This document shows positions 27,901 through 38,226 of a stretch of 64,000 bases of DNA, one piece after another. Source of the DNA: Zobellia uliginosa (lineage in GTDB: Bacteria > Bacteroidota > Bacteroidia > Flavobacteriales > Flavobacteriaceae). The notes beneath the pieces were generated by a model. It was not told where the DNA came from. It saw only the letters and a program-made list of their open reading frames with translations, and did not search any database. The stretch's first letter is position 1; each line of letters starts with the position of its first letter. The translations under genes and the position numbers were made by a program. The stretch spans positions 1 through 64,000 of the forward strand of contig NZ_FTOB01000002.1 in the NCBI RefSeq assembly GCF_900156625.1, in the 5' to 3' direction.

Positions 27901-28350
27901 CTAAACACCCGGATTCCAACCAATGGCAATGGCCACTTGCTTTTGCTCCTTTATAATAGAACGTATCATATAAGGTCTGTCGATATCTACGTTTTGAATG
28001 TTTTCGGCCATAGGTTTGCCGTCTATTGAAACCTTGCCTTTAAAATTTTTCAGGGGTTGATGGCCCAATCCATATCTATTATCTTCTACTAATAGTAACA
28101 TCAGCATTTTATCAGGATTGGCTGTGGAGCAATATATGCCACAGTCATCCCATAAATACACTTTGTTGTTCGTGTTTTTAATAGGTTCTATGCGAGAAGC
28201 CTCTCCTAATATATTTTTAAGTACCGTATAATTGGTAGGAAAGCTAATACGGGTATTATTCAGAAAAATTTCAGTGGCTGTGCACTCTACTGAAATAGGA
28301 GTGCTCTTTTTTTTTCTCTTACTCGGATCTCTAAAGTCAAAAATGCCCAT
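27901..28350 (-). CDS. Hypothetical protein (DUF7738-like)
   Basis: A 149-residue cytoplasmic protein from the ATG at 28350; an ATG three codons earlier is equally possible. It contains NYTVLKNILGEASRI and VYLWDDCGIYC, a pattern I associate with the DUF7738-like group seen near toxin-immunity loci. This is not certain. It is separated from the porin gene by 85 bp and transcribed the same way. Confidence 0.5.
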   Translation of the reverse strand: MGIFDFRDPSKRKKKSTPISVECTATEIFLNNTRISFPTNYTVLKNILGEASRIEPIKNTNNKVYLWDDCGIYCSTANPDKMLMLLLVEDNRYGLGHQPLKNFKGKVSIDGKPMAENIQNVDIDRPYMIRSIIKEQKQVAIAIGWNPGV

Positions 28351-28741
28351 ATAATGCAAGGTATTTCTTTTTTTAAGGATAATCGATTATTTAAGATCAT
28401 TCTATTTTTGATCAGGGCGTTTTTTTGGGAGCGCCCGTATGTCGCTTTTCCGGATAAGCTCGATTGTTTTAATTAAAAAAGTGCTAATCGAAAACAACAT
28501 ATCATCTCTTATAAATAATTTTACCCAGTGTTGATTCAGCACCTATGGTGTTTTTACCCCATGTTCGTTTATTGTATTACCGGGCAATCCGGGAGTAATT
28601 TGGTTTTGAGGGGGAGGTGATCGATGGGGGAGAATTTCAACCTCCATTTTAAGTATATTATAGGCAGTTGTTAATCCAACCCTATATCAGTGTTGAAACG
28701 TTTACAGTAAGGGAGATTAACAATAGAATCAAGAAATATAG

Positions 28742-28760
28742 ACTGTATAATTAATACAGT
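28742..28760. promoter_or_regulatory. Palindrome in the topB leader
   Basis: ACTGTAT-AATTA-ATACAGT, perfect 7-bp arms, about 80 bp before topB. A second palindrome ACGATATATCGT lies at 28796-28807, 32 bp before the start. Either could be an operator or mRNA hairpin. The rest of the 490-bp gap (28351-28839) shows no gene. It also holds a GGGCG...CGCCC hairpin near 28416-28437. Confidence 0.3.
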
Positions 28761-28839
28761 TCAAATAAAGAAAGATAAAGATAAGGTACAACGATACGAT
28801 ATATCGTAACTTAAAATTTTTTAATTTTCAACACAAAAA

Positions 28840-31143
28840 ATGAAAGTATGTATTGCTGAAAAACCATCTGTTGCGCGAGAAATAGCTTCCGTTCTTGGGG
28901 CAAATACCAAACGTGATGGTTACTACGAAGGCAATGGCTATGCGGTAACCTATACTTTCGGACATCTTTGCACACTTAAAGAGCCAAGCGATTATAAACC
29001 ACATTGGAAAAGTTGGGATCTAAATAACCTACCAATGTTACCCGAACATTTTGAAACCAAAGTGACTAAAGATTCCGGTATTCAAAAACAGTTTAAGATT
29101 ATCAAGCAATTATTCGATAAGGCCGATGTTGTTATAAACTGTGGGGATGCGGGGCAAGAGGGGGAATTAATACAGCGTTGGGTATTGAACCAAGCGAACT
29201 ACAAAGGCAAAGTTGAAAGACTTTGGATTTCTTCACTTACCAAAGAAGCTATAAAAGAAGGCTTCGATAATTTAAAGCCATCTACAGATTACGATAATTT
29301 ATATTATGCAGGTTTTTCTCGTGCGATTGGGGATTGGCTTTTGGGTATGAATGCTACCCGCTTATACACTTTAAAACATGGTGGCTACAAGCAAGTATTG
29401 TCCGTTGGGCGTGTACAAACACCAACCTTGGCTATGCTAGTAGACCGGTTTAAAGAGATAGAAAATTTTAAGCCGCAACCTTATTGGGAGCTGCAAACAT
29501 TATATCGCGAAACCTTGTTCAGCTATGAAGAAGGTCGTTTTTTAAAAGTAGAAGATGGCGAAAAACTTGCCAATATTGTAAAAGAACATGACTTTGAAAT
29601 TGTTTCTATCTCAAAAAAAGCAGGTAATGAATATGCGCCCAAGCTTTTTGATTTGACAGGTTTACAAGTGTATTGTAATACCAAATTTGGATTTAGTGCA
29701 GACGAGACTTTAAAGATTGTTCAGAAATTATATGAGCAAAAAGTAGTAACCTACCCAAGGGTAGATACCACATTTTTGCCTAATGATGTATACCCTAAAG
29801 TGCCAGAGATACTCAAGAAACTTACGAAGTACGATAGGCTAACGAAGCCTCTTGAAGGCAAAAAATTAAAGAAAACCAAAAAGGTTTTTGACGACAGTAA
29901 GGTTACGGATCACCACGCTATTATTCCTACTGGTCAACAAATAAACTTGCAGTACAATCAGCAACAGGTTTATGATATAATTGTACGCCGTTTTATAGCT
30001 GTTTTTTATCCAGATTGTAAAGTTTCGAATACTACGGTCATAGGTAAAGCTGAAACAGTAAAATTTAAAACCACCGGAAAAGAGATTTTAGAAAAAGGAT
30101 GGCGTGTTGTTTTCGAAACACCCAATGCACCACCAAAAGAATCGGGAATATTGCCAACGTTCAAGAAAGGCGAAAAGGGACCGCATGAGCCTTCATTTTT
30201 AGAAAAGCAAACAAAGCCACCAAAGCAGTATACCGAAGCTTCACTCTTACGTGCAATGGAAACTGCTGGCAAAAAGGTCGATGACGATGAACTTCGTGAG
30301 CTAATGAAAGAAAACGGAATTGGTAGGCCTTCAACACGTGCCAATATCATCGAAACATTGTTTCGCAGAAAATATATAAAGCGAAATAAAAAGCAGGTGA
30401 TTCCCACAGTTACAGGTATTCAATTAATAGATACCATTCAAAATGAAATGCTGAAGTCTGCCGAACTTACCGGTAAATGGGAAAAGCAATTAAAAGATAT
30501 AGAGAAAGGTACTTGTAGTGCAGGCAGTTTTATCAAGCAGATGAAACAAATGGTCGACCAATTGGTTTACGACGTTCGAAGTGAAACCAGAAAGGCCAAT
30601 ATTTCAGCTGTAAATAACAAGCCGGCGGTAGCGTCAGCTTCTAAGAAAAAAGCAATTAAAAAGGCTACGGATATAACATCAGAGGTTTGTCCTAAATGTA
30701 AAAAAGGAAGCATTCGAAGAGGGAAATCGGCTTATGGCTGTTCTGAGTTTAATAAGACTTGCGATTTTGTTGTTCCTTTTAAATTTGAAGGAAAAACCAT
30801 TTCAGAAAAACAATATATTAGGTTGTTTCAAAAAGGTTCGACAGTAAATTTAAAAGGCTTTAAAGTCAACAATGATTCAGTTGAAGGCTTGGTTAGATTT
30901 GATGACAGCTTTAAATTAAAGTTAGAACCTAAGAAGGCTAAAATTCAAGCAAAGAATACCTCCGAAGAAAATAGGTGTCCGAAATGTAACAAAGGCACTA
31001 TCATAAAAGGAAAAACTGCTTACGGTTGTAGCGAATATAAAACGGGTTGCGACTTTCGTTTCGGTTATGATGCTATTCGTGAAAAGGCAAAAGGAAGGCC
31101 ATTGACCAAAGAGTTGGTTTTTGAAATATTTAGGGAACACTGA
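28840..31143 (+). CDS. topB: DNA topoisomerase III (type IA)
   Basis: A 767-residue type IA topoisomerase that nicks one strand and decatenates single-stranded crossings. The toprim N-terminus is KVCIAEKPSVAREIA. Further motifs are INCGDAGQEGELI, SVGRVQTPTLAMLV and the catalytic Tyr in VTYPRVDT (about residue 306), then HHAIIPTG and IGRPSTRANIIETL. Two C-terminal zinc-ribbon repeats follow (CPKCKKGSIRRGK...YGCSEF; CPKCNKGTIIKGK...YGCSEY). It looks complete. Codon choice is more AT-rich than the nap and sus genes, and TopB of this form is common both on chromosomes and conjugative elements. Confidence 0.93.
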   Translation: MKVCIAEKPSVAREIASVLGANTKRDGYYEGNGYAVTYTFGHLCTLKEPSDYKPHWKSWDLNNLPMLPEHFETKVTKDSGIQKQFKIIKQLFDKADVVINCGDAGQEGELIQRWVLNQANYKGKVERLWISSLTKEAIKEGFDNLKPSTDYDNLYYAGFSRAIGDWLLGMNATRLYTLKHGGYKQVLSVGRVQTPTLAMLVDRFKEIENFKPQPYWELQTLYRETLFSYEEGRFLKVEDGEKLANIVKEHDFEIVSISKKAGNEYAPKLFDLTGLQVYCNTKFGFSADETLKIVQKLYEQKVVTYPRVDTTFLPNDVYPKVPEILKKLTKYDRLTKPLEGKKLKKTKKVFDDSKVTDHHAIIPTGQQINLQYNQQQVYDIIVRRFIAVFYPDCKVSNTTVIGKAETVKFKTTGKEILEKGWRVVFETPNAPPKESGILPTFKKGEKGPHEPSFLEKQTKPPKQYTEASLLRAMETAGKKVDDDELRELMKENGIGRPSTRANIIETLFRRKYIKRNKKQVIPTVTGIQLIDTIQNEMLKSAELTGKWEKQLKDIEKGTCSAGSFIKQMKQMVDQLVYDVRSETRKANISAVNNKPAVASASKKKAIKKATDITSEVCPKCKKGSIRRGKSAYGCSEFNKTCDFVVPFKFEGKTISEKQYIRLFQKGSTVNLKGFKVNNDSVEGLVRFDDSFKLKLEPKKAKIQAKNTSEENRCPKCNKGTIIKGKTAYGCSEYKTGCDFRFGYDAIREKAKGRPLTKELVFEIFREH

Positions 31144-31330
31144 TTTTTTTAATTTTCCTGTAAAAGAATTAACAGAAGTGAGTCCATTAATAGTGAATTG
31201 GTAAATAGGAAAAGTTGGTTTAAGAGGAATCGGATAAGGTTTGTTCCTATCTAAGGCTAAGATTTAAAACTCGCGGTCGACCCCGGAATCGCATGGTGAT
31301 AGGGTGGTTTAGGAAAGCTAAAAAACTGGC

Positions 31331-32959
31331 TTACTCCAATTTCACCACCCAATAGTCCCATTGCCCTTTACCTGTGCCGCTGACATCTCCTCCGATGCCT
31401 TGTGTATAACCGGCTACGATATAGCCATCGTCAGTTTGTTGAACGGCATTGGCGTAATCGTTTTCAGGACTTCCGATACTTGTTTCCCACGTCAATTCAC
31501 CGGACGAATTTAGCTTTACGATCCAATAATCGAGAAACCCTCCATTCGTGGGGCCACTCACATCAAAGTCGGTTGTTCCGGCGCTACCGGAAATAATGTA
31601 TCCTTGGTCCGAGGTTTGCTCGATAGCATAAGCGGTATCGACCGATGAACTTCCAAGGTTGACTTCCCAAGTTATTTCTCCTGCAGTATCTAATTTTACG
31701 ATCCAGTAATCCTTGTTTCCGTGATTGGCACTTACGTCAAAATCCGAAGATTCGGAATATCCCGCTACGATATACCCCTGATCGGTGGTTTGGTGAATGT
31801 CATAGGCATAGTCTTCAAGTGAACCTCCTAGGTGTTTTTCCCAAGCCAAATCGCCTAGGGCATCCAACTTTACGATCCAATAGTCTTTCTCCCCATAATT
31901 ACCGCCTACATCGCCATCGATGGATTCGGAATATCCTGCCACAATATATCCTCCATCGCTGGTTTGTTCAACGGATTTTGCAATATCGAAGGCAGCTCCG
32001 CCAAGATGGCTTTCCCACACCAATAATCCGTCGTTATCGAGCTTTAGTATCCAATAGTCCAATCCTCCCTTATTACCGCCTACATCGCCATCGGAGGAAG
32101 CTGAAAAACCGGCGACAATATATCCGCCATCCAAGGTTTGGGCTACAGAGGTGGCTTCCTCATTGGAACTTCCACCGTAATTCGTTTCCCAAATCAAATT
32201 TCCGGAACCATCCAGTTTAACGATCCAAAAATCGGCGGCAGAAGCGTTTCCACTAATATCTTGGTCATTGGAGTAGGTCGTTCCAACGACGATATATCCC
32301 CCATCCGCGGTTTGCTGTATATCGTTTCCTGCCTCATCACTTGATCCCCCTAGGTTGGTTTCCCACAGCAAATCCCCTGAATTACTTAGTTTGGTAATCC
32401 AAAAATCCCCTCCCAAATAATTTTCCGCATCGTTGTTGCCTCCTACGTCACCATCATCGGATTCGGAAGTGCCCGCTATAATATACCCGCCATCGACCGT
32501 TAGTTGCAGGGAATTGGCCATGTCGATTTTAGAACCCCCAAATGATTTTTCCCAGGCGATGGAGACTCCGTCAGTATTGATTTCTTCTTCTTCTTCTTCC
32601 GTTGTAAAGGTAAACGTAGCCTCTGATGTATTGCCGTTGCCGTCGGAAGCCACTACCTTGCCCTTATAATCGGTTTGGGCGGTAAGGCTTTCTAAGGGGA
32701 AGTCGGTCGTTTCCAGCTTCGTCTTTAGTTCATTGCCTTCTAGAAATAGGGTATAGCTTACTAGGTCGTCATCGGGATCTAGAGCCGCATTCCAGCTCAA
32801 CAAGGCGCTATTTTCGGTAATTTGGGAAACTTGCACCGTAAAAGTGCCGGGCTTTTGGTTTTCGGGTGTTGGCTTTGGGCTATCATGGTCATCGTTATTG
32901 CAACCAATCGCAAAGAGGCCAATGAGGGATAAGGCGGATAAAAAAAGATACTTTTTCAT
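31331..32959 (-). CDS. Lipoprotein with FN3 domain and eight or nine ~46-residue repeats
   Basis: A 542-residue lipoprotein (lipid Cys in FAIGCNNDD, about residue 20). A fibronectin-type III-like domain (about 42-120) is followed by an acidic linker (EEEEEE) and a run of repeats. The repeat core is DYWIVKLDxxGxLxWExxLGG, then QTxDGGYIVAGYSES and DGDVGGN. This resembles the delta-60 or PQQ-like propeller repeats of marine Bacteroidota secreted proteins. Probably a surface beta-propeller. No enzymatic residues recognised. Confidence 0.8.
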   Translation of the reverse strand: MKKYLFLSALSLIGLFAIGCNNDDHDSPKPTPENQKPGTFTVQVSQITENSALLSWNAALDPDDDLVSYTLFLEGNELKTKLETTDFPLESLTAQTDYKGKVVASDGNGNTSEATFTFTTEEEEEEINTDGVSIAWEKSFGGSKIDMANSLQLTVDGGYIIAGTSESDDGDVGGNNDAENYLGGDFWITKLSNSGDLLWETNLGGSSDEAGNDIQQTADGGYIVVGTTYSNDQDISGNASAADFWIVKLDGSGNLIWETNYGGSSNEEATSVAQTLDGGYIVAGFSASSDGDVGGNKGGLDYWILKLDNDGLLVWESHLGGAAFDIAKSVEQTSDGGYIVAGYSESIDGDVGGNYGEKDYWIVKLDALGDLAWEKHLGGSLEDYAYDIHQTTDQGYIVAGYSESSDFDVSANHGNKDYWIVKLDTAGEITWEVNLGSSSVDTAYAIEQTSDQGYIISGSAGTTDFDVSGPTNGGFLDYWIVKLNSSGELTWETSIGSPENDYANAVQQTDDGYIVAGYTQGIGGDVSGTGKGQWDYWVVKLE

Positions 32960-33183
32960 AGGCGATATTTTTTACCCCAAACATGCGGCCCATTTCCGTA
33001 GATTACGGGGCGAACGCACCATGTACATAGGGTTGGGTAAAAGTAGAAAGGGGAGGGGACTTCAATGTCCGGATAGTTTGGGTCTCAAAGAATCGACACT
33101 GATTTAGGGTTTCCTTTTATGGAGACCATTAAGCGGTTTATATCCCTATATAATCAAAAAGGATAGGTTTGTTTCCCAAAAAA

Positions 33184-33855
33184 CTATTGCTGAATTTTAA
33201 AATTGAGGTCGAATGTGGTCTTACTGTCTAGAAAATCGACTATGATGTAGTGGCCCTTGAGTCTGCCCGCTGTTTCTAAATCGGCTTCAAAAGGGTAGGT
33301 CGCCTCACTATTCTCATATTCAATGCTACCCTCCATTGTATCATCATTAAGAATATAGGTTCCATTAAAATAATTGGGGTCCTTTATATCACCATTGTCC
33401 AATTCGATTTGTGTATAGCCGCTAAAAGTGCCGTCCGCGTTAAAAACCATTTCCATAATTTTGAATGTCGTCTCGTTAAAAGCTATACTCGATGCATAGG
33501 TCCCTTTGAAAGTTCCTTTAAATGGATTGTTGATGGTTAGGGAGGCTACATTCTTACCTGCGTTGTTTTGTGCAAAAAGTATTACGGTATGCACGCCTAG
33601 GGGCAATGAGCGATCCCACGACAATTGTCCGCTTTCTACATCGATGGAAAGGCCTTGAAGGGTGTTTTCCAATCCGAATTCCCCTTGTTTACCGTTCCAT
33701 TGTACTTCGGGCAAGGGACTTTCCCCTTTCTGAAAATAACTCGTATTGAGAATGGGCGAGACCTTGAGTTTTGGGGGCAATATGACCGTATCATCGCTTT
33801 TCGAACAAGCGAAGAATAGAAATGCGACAATGGGAATGAAGTATGATGTTTTCAT
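33184..33855 (-). CDS. Hypothetical lipoprotein, paralogue of next gene
   Basis: A 223-residue lipoprotein (lipid Cys in FFACSKSDD). It shares its design with the 33895-34629 product: W-N/K-G-x-x-G, a pattern xESGxxxWxRxLPLG, then FKGTFKGTY-like and FDQGYFYGGF-like segments. The first half is Ig-like and the second a lipocalin-like beta barrel (NADGTFSGYTQIE, MEGSIEYEN). Unknown function. It is one of a run of four minus-strand lipoprotein genes (31331-35481). Confidence 0.65.
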   Translation of the reverse strand: MKTSYFIPIVAFLFFACSKSDDTVILPPKLKVSPILNTSYFQKGESPLPEVQWNGKQGEFGLENTLQGLSIDVESGQLSWDRSLPLGVHTVILFAQNNAGKNVASLTINNPFKGTFKGTYASSIAFNETTFKIMEMVFNADGTFSGYTQIELDNGDIKDPNYFNGTYILNDDTMEGSIEYENSEATYPFEADLETAGRLKGHYIIVDFLDSKTTFDLNFKIQQ

Positions 33856-33894
33856 AGTATTTTTTTTGTGGAGGCAGTGTTGATAGTCAGGTTT

Positions 33895-34629
33895 TCAATC
33901 CCATTCAAATAAAAACTTTCCTTTGGGATCTAGAATTTCCCCTGAAGCGTCTTTTTCGTCACCGTAGGTTCCTATAAGTGTTATTTCTTCCTGATCGTAT
34001 ACCTGGCCCTTCATATAAGTCGTTTCACCGTTGGAGGTGTATTCTATGGCTATGGCCTCGTCTTCCAGGTTTTCCCAAGTGCCCGATGCCGAAAATGCGG
34101 GGTCGTCATAATCTACCATGCTAAAAGTCTGGTCTTCACTGAGAATAATCCCGAATTTTAAAGGAATCGGTGAATTCGGTATTTCTTCGGGATTTCCGGC
34201 GATAAATCCACCATAAAAATACCCCTGGTCAAAGCGATTGACCAACTGTATTGTGGTGCTAACGGATTCCTTACTGTTCTTGGCCGTGATGGTCAGGTCA
34301 TAAGTGCCCAAGGGCAAAAGTCGACTCCAAAAAATGATACCGCTTTCTTCCTCGAATTTGATATGGTTATCGGTAAGGGTTTCGTTTGAGGTGAACATGG
34401 AAAGTGTGCCCTTTTCGCCTTTCCAGTCAATTTCGTTGGGCCCTACATTACCTCCATTTTTTAAGGTCGTCTGCACTATGGAATCCGGATACCCCAGGGT
34501 TATGCCCGTTTCTTCACCAAGGGCCTTTTGTGCTGTGCCATCATCGTTGTTGCAAGATTGTAGCAGGCCTATACCTATAAAAAGACCGAAACAAGGCCTT
34601 AAAATGCTGCGGATGGGTATTGTCTTCAT
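33895..34629 (-). CDS. Hypothetical lipoprotein, paralogue of preceding gene
   Basis: About 244 residues from the ATG at 34629 (MKTIPIRSIL), which gives a clean lipoprotein signal ending LLQSCNNDD; an ATG three codons upstream is an alternative. Domain plan as in the 33184 product, with IDWKGEKGTLSMF, EEESGIIFWSRLLPLGTYDL and DQTFSMVDYDDP. Likely a tandem duplicate that has diverged. Function unknown. Confidence 0.65.
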   Translation of the reverse strand: MKTIPIRSILRPCFGLFIGIGLLQSCNNDDGTAQKALGEETGITLGYPDSIVQTTLKNGGNVGPNEIDWKGEKGTLSMFTSNETLTDNHIKFEEESGIIFWSRLLPLGTYDLTITAKNSKESVSTTIQLVNRFDQGYFYGGFIAGNPEEIPNSPIPLKFGIILSEDQTFSMVDYDDPAFSASGTWENLEDEAIAIEYTSNGETTYMKGQVYDQEEITLIGTYGDEKDASGEILDPKGKFLFEWD

Positions 34630-34680
34630 TTGGATCATATATTTTTTCTCTACGGCCGTTGTCTATGGCGAAGAGCTTGA

Positions 34681-35481
34681 TTAGTAATTTTCGTAACTAA
34701 CGGTATAGCTAATGCTATCGCCCAAGGGGTCGTCAGGAACCATTTTGAACGCGATTAGGTTTCCGTCTTGATCACGGACTTGATTTTCATAGCTGTATGA
34801 AAAATTATTGGCCTCAAGAAGTTCAAGGTCGTTTTGATGGAAATAATAAAGCTCGTAACTAGATAGGTAGAAGAGTAATCCATACCAAATAGTCAGTGCA
34901 GGCTGGGGAGGCAAGTGATGGAAAACGCCTTTTTCGTTTGTAGAGGACGTCAATTGCAAGTAGTTCGACGATAGACTCATTTCCGTTAAGTTGTCGTATT
35001 CATCGAAGCGCCAGCCCATAGGGAAGACACTAGATTCACCGTCGATCCCATAAATACGGTTGTTAGGGTCATAGGAGAAGGCCGTTTCCTGTACGTCACC
35101 GCCTATGGTGAAAATGATATCTTCCATATCGCCATTTTCATCATAATCAAAAACGGTATCGTAGGTATACGCATCATCCATAGTATCTACATTCTCTAAA
35201 AGTACCCGCGTTACCGAACCGTTTGCATCGTAATCCACCGCTGCTGTCCAATGGATGTCATTGCTATCTTGGTTCAATACAATATCGATGGCCGTTAGTT
35301 GTTGTCGGTCACTGTAGGACATGGTGTATGTTCCCGAACGCTCATGGCTGTATACAACAGCGATAACTTTGGGCAAGGGAGTTTGTTTCGCTATTTCAGG
35401 AGGCGGATTACCGTCATCTTTCGAACAGCCCGCGAATAACAAGATGATCAGCGCCGTTTGTAGTATGTTCTTTATTTTCAT
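34681..35481 (-). CDS. Hypothetical lipoprotein with RHS/YD-like repeats
   Basis: About 266 residues from the ATG at 35481 (MKIKNILQTALIILLFAGCSKDD), chosen because it starts a proper lipoprotein signal; a further upstream start would bury it. The body has YD-type strands (YDANGSVTRV, FDYDENGDMEDI, SYDPNNRIYGI, RFDEYDNLTEM) like the DUF4595-type or RHS-like proteins of Bacteroidota. Surface-exposed by inference. Confidence 0.65.
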   Translation of the reverse strand: MKIKNILQTALIILLFAGCSKDDGNPPPEIAKQTPLPKVIAVVYSHERSGTYTMSYSDRQQLTAIDIVLNQDSNDIHWTAAVDYDANGSVTRVLLENVDTMDDAYTYDTVFDYDENGDMEDIIFTIGGDVQETAFSYDPNNRIYGIDGESSVFPMGWRFDEYDNLTEMSLSSNYLQLTSSTNEKGVFHHLPPQPALTIWYGLLFYLSSYELYYFHQNDLELLEANNFSYSYENQVRDQDGNLIAFKMVPDDPLGDSISYTVSYENY

Positions 35482-35761
35482 TTTAAGGTGGATATGGAAT
35501 GAATGAACCGGCAACCTAAGCATTGGAAATAAAAACAAAGTCTTGATTCTTTGACTTTAGAAAAATCGGGATAATTTTTTACGACGGTCCCTGGTAGGGC
35601 AAAGGGGGTATGCCCATGTGCTTTTTGAAATGCTTATGGACAAAAACAGGAAGCCCTATGGATACGCGTCCCATGGTCTTGAAGATGGCCAACCGGCGAT
35701 TTCCCGAAAGATAAAGCCTACTTCCGGTTTTAGTGTTTGGCGCCCCTAGGTTGTGCTCCTT

Positions 35762-37261
35762 TTATTCTGTCTCGGTGTCTTTGGTAACGGCAGATAGTTT
35801 TTTATGAAGCTTTGTTCCCACTCTTATGATAATGTCGATCATTTCTTCAATGTCTTTTTCAGAGGTTCTAAAATTCACGATACAAGCTCTCAAACAATAT
35901 TGCTCCTTGACTAGGGCATTCGATAAAAAGGCCTCGCCGCCCGCTTGTAATTCGTTCAGTATGCTTTCGTTCAGGGTATTCAGGTAGTCGTTGTCCGTAT
36001 TATGTTCGATGGGGAGATATCTGAGGGTGGTAATGCTCAAGTTCTGGGAAACGGCCTCGAGTTGGTCATGTTTCCGGGCAAGGTCGAATAGCATTTTAGA
36101 GAGTTCGATATCTTCGGTGATGAGGGCCTCATAGCCACTTCTGCCCACTTGTTGTAAGTTTAGCCACACTTTTAGGGCCCTAAAACCCCGGGAGTTTTGG
36201 AGTCCGTATTCGTAAAAGTTTTGGGCCATTTCGCCATCAGTGTTGCTGAAATTGTAATATTCGGGATGCGAACTATAGGTGTCTATCAGGTGTTGCGGGT
36301 TTTTGACCAAGGTGCATCCCGCTTCTAGGGGACTGTACAGCCATTTGTGAGGGTCTAGGGCAATGGAGTCGGCTTCCTTGATTCCTTCGAACAGATGCTT
36401 GTATTTGGGCACTATGGCGGCAGGTACCCCATAGGCACCATCAATATGGAACCACAGGTCGTATTTTTTGCAAATAGCGGATAGTTCGTTGAGGTTGTCA
36501 ACGACTCCCGTACTGACATCGCCTGCCGTACCCACGACCATTAAAGGGCTGCAGTTGTTTTTTAGGTCGGCTTCGATAGTTGTTTCGAGTAGTTCGGTAT
36601 CCATCTTATTGGAGGCGTCCGTAGCGATCCAACGTATGGATCTCGTGCCCAAGCCAAATAAGATGACCGCTTTTTCGATCCATGTATGTGTGGTTTTAGA
36701 GCAATAGACGGTCAATTGGTTCCTGGCGTTCTGAATGCCGTCTTCTTTAATGTTCTTTGGGGATTTGGCCGTTCTTGCCGCCAAGAAAGCCGTGAAGTTC
36801 GCCATATTGCCGCCACTGACCAACAGGCCTCCGTAGTTTGATGGAACACCAATGAACTCGCACAACCACTTCACCGTTTGTTTTTCAATCTCGGTGGCAA
36901 TGGGACTCAGGATATGGGCTCCCACATTAGGGTTGACCGACGCCGCCAATAAATCGGCCAAGGCGCCAATCGGAGCGGCGGAAGAAGTAATATACCCTAA
37001 GAACTTGGGATGGCCGTTGAGTAAGGAATGGTTGAACAGTAGATCGGTCGCCCTTGAAATTAACTCATTGGCCGGTTTTCCGTTTTCGGGCAATGGTAAA
37101 TGGCCCAATATAGTTTGCAATGTACTCGGACTTTCATTGGGGGTCACCGGTTTTTGGTCTATGGAATGAATAAAATTTGAAATATCGTCAATAAGTTGGT
37201 ATCCGACTTTTTGAAATTCTTCCCTATCCATTTCAATAGGTGATTTTCTGGTTTTAGCCAT
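35762..37261 (-). CDS. PLP-dependent decarboxylase (aromatic-L-amino-acid/glutamate decarboxylase family)
   Basis: A 499-residue group II pyridoxal-dependent decarboxylase. Motifs: HPKFLGYITSSAAPIG, GGLLVSGGNMANFTAF, FHIDGAYGVPAAIVP (Asp to PLP) and SIALDPHKWLYSPLEAGC with the Schiff-base Lys (about residue 308). Length matches AADC/DDC. The substrate (aromatic amino acid, glutamate or other) cannot be fixed. Single-gene unit, transcribed toward the lipoprotein run. Confidence 0.85.
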   Translation of the reverse strand: MAKTRKSPIEMDREEFQKVGYQLIDDISNFIHSIDQKPVTPNESPSTLQTILGHLPLPENGKPANELISRATDLLFNHSLLNGHPKFLGYITSSAAPIGALADLLAASVNPNVGAHILSPIATEIEKQTVKWLCEFIGVPSNYGGLLVSGGNMANFTAFLAARTAKSPKNIKEDGIQNARNQLTVYCSKTTHTWIEKAVILFGLGTRSIRWIATDASNKMDTELLETTIEADLKNNCSPLMVVGTAGDVSTGVVDNLNELSAICKKYDLWFHIDGAYGVPAAIVPKYKHLFEGIKEADSIALDPHKWLYSPLEAGCTLVKNPQHLIDTYSSHPEYYNFSNTDGEMAQNFYEYGLQNSRGFRALKVWLNLQQVGRSGYEALITEDIELSKMLFDLARKHDQLEAVSQNLSITTLRYLPIEHNTDNDYLNTLNESILNELQAGGEAFLSNALVKEQYCLRACIVNFRTSEKDIEEMIDIIIRVGTKLHKKLSAVTKDTETE

Positions 37262-37375
37262 AATGTTCGGTTTAGGAATGGTTTACAAGCTTGGGTTTGG
37301 GTAATTTGTTCGAACCCCGATGGCTATCGCAACGCAAGCAATGAATTTTAGGCCTTGTGCCTGTTGTACAAGTTA

Positions 37376-37400
37376 TAAAAAAAGCCCCTTTACGGGGCTT
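37376..37400 (-). terminator. Rho-independent terminator
   Basis: The arms AAGCCCC and GGGGCTT around a TTTAC loop (37382-37400) are followed on the minus strand by a run of T. It would end transcription coming from 37606-38226. Between this hairpin and 37605 I see no other gene. Confidence 0.7.
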
Positions 37401-37605
37401 GTATACCTCTTATTTTATAGAGGCCTAATGGATTGTGGAAGGGGTGTGGAGTTGTAAAACCTTTATTGGTATTACGAGGAGGTTCCGTGTTCGAATACTG
37501 TTATCACTCTTTTGTGTTATATCGGTGCTTTGTTTCTGTATATCTGAACTTATTATAGTTTCAATCGTATGGCCGACCTTCGGTATAAAAGTCGTTGTAA
37601 TGCTT

Positions 37606-38226
37606 TTACATGGTCATTTGAAAAACAATGTCTTGATAGACCTGGGCATTTCCTTTTTTCAAGTATTTCGTTTCCATTGCTCCGCCCAGGGCCAAAATAG
37701 GGGTGAAGGTGAATACTTCGTTTTTGGCCAAGTGGCCTTGTTCGGCAATCGCTTGTTTGAATAAAGTTTCCCTTAGCCATTCTTCGCGATCTTCCTCATT
37801 GGTAAGGAAGTCTTCAAAAAATGATTGAAGGCTCCATACTACGGTTTCTATTTTTCGGTATTGGATATCTATCATACAAACATCTTCGTCCGTTTCCGTT
37901 AGCTTCCGATAATAGAACAACTCCCCGAAAGCACTAATGGCAATGGGAACGTAGTTTTCCACTTCTTGCCCGAGCCACGTCCATAACGAAGGCTCAAAAT
38001 CTTTGGGGTTTACCAATTGGATCAATCCGTTGTCATATTTACCGAATCCCTTCGATTTCCATAGGTCGATTAAGTATGGGGGGACTTTGTCTTTGTAGGT
38101 CTCAATAATGGGCTCGGGAACGACTGAGCTGCCTTCTTCGGCTTTCAAGGCCCCATTCGGAGACTGCTTTGGTCGGTCTGTTTGCCTTTTGGTGTTTTTT
38201 TTGAATAAATTTTTAAAAAAGCTCAT
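37606..38226 (-). CDS. T6SS-immunity-like protein (GAD-like/DUF1851, Tdi1 type)
   Basis: A 206-residue cytoplasmic protein with a basic Lys-rich N-terminus (residues 1-25), then a GAD-like domain (PPYLIDLWKSKGFGKYDNGLIQLVNP) and a DUF1851/Tdi1-like C-terminal domain (VPIAISAFGELFYYRK, VWSLQSFFEDFLTNEED, LGGAMETKYLKKGNAQVY). The latter is known from immunity proteins against DNase toxins. No toxin gene is adjacent. It lies at the junction between the chromosomal block and array 2; its GC and lack of matched cassette ends favour the chromosomal side. Confidence 0.65.
   Translation of the reverse strand: MSFFKNLFKKNTKRQTDRPKQSPNGALKAEEGSSVVPEPIIETYKDKVPPYLIDLWKSKGFGKYDNGLIQLVNPKDFEPSLWTWLGQEVENYVPIAISAFGELFYYRKLTETDEDVCMIDIQYRKIETVVWSLQSFFEDFLTNEEDREEWLRETLFKQAIAEQGHLAKNEVFTFTPILALGGAMETKYLKKGNAQVYQDIVFQMTM

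Noticed and set aside
28416..28437. Riboswitch upstream of topB
   Set aside because: Only a simple GGGCG/CGCCC hairpin and two short palindromes are visible; no known riboswitch core was recognised.
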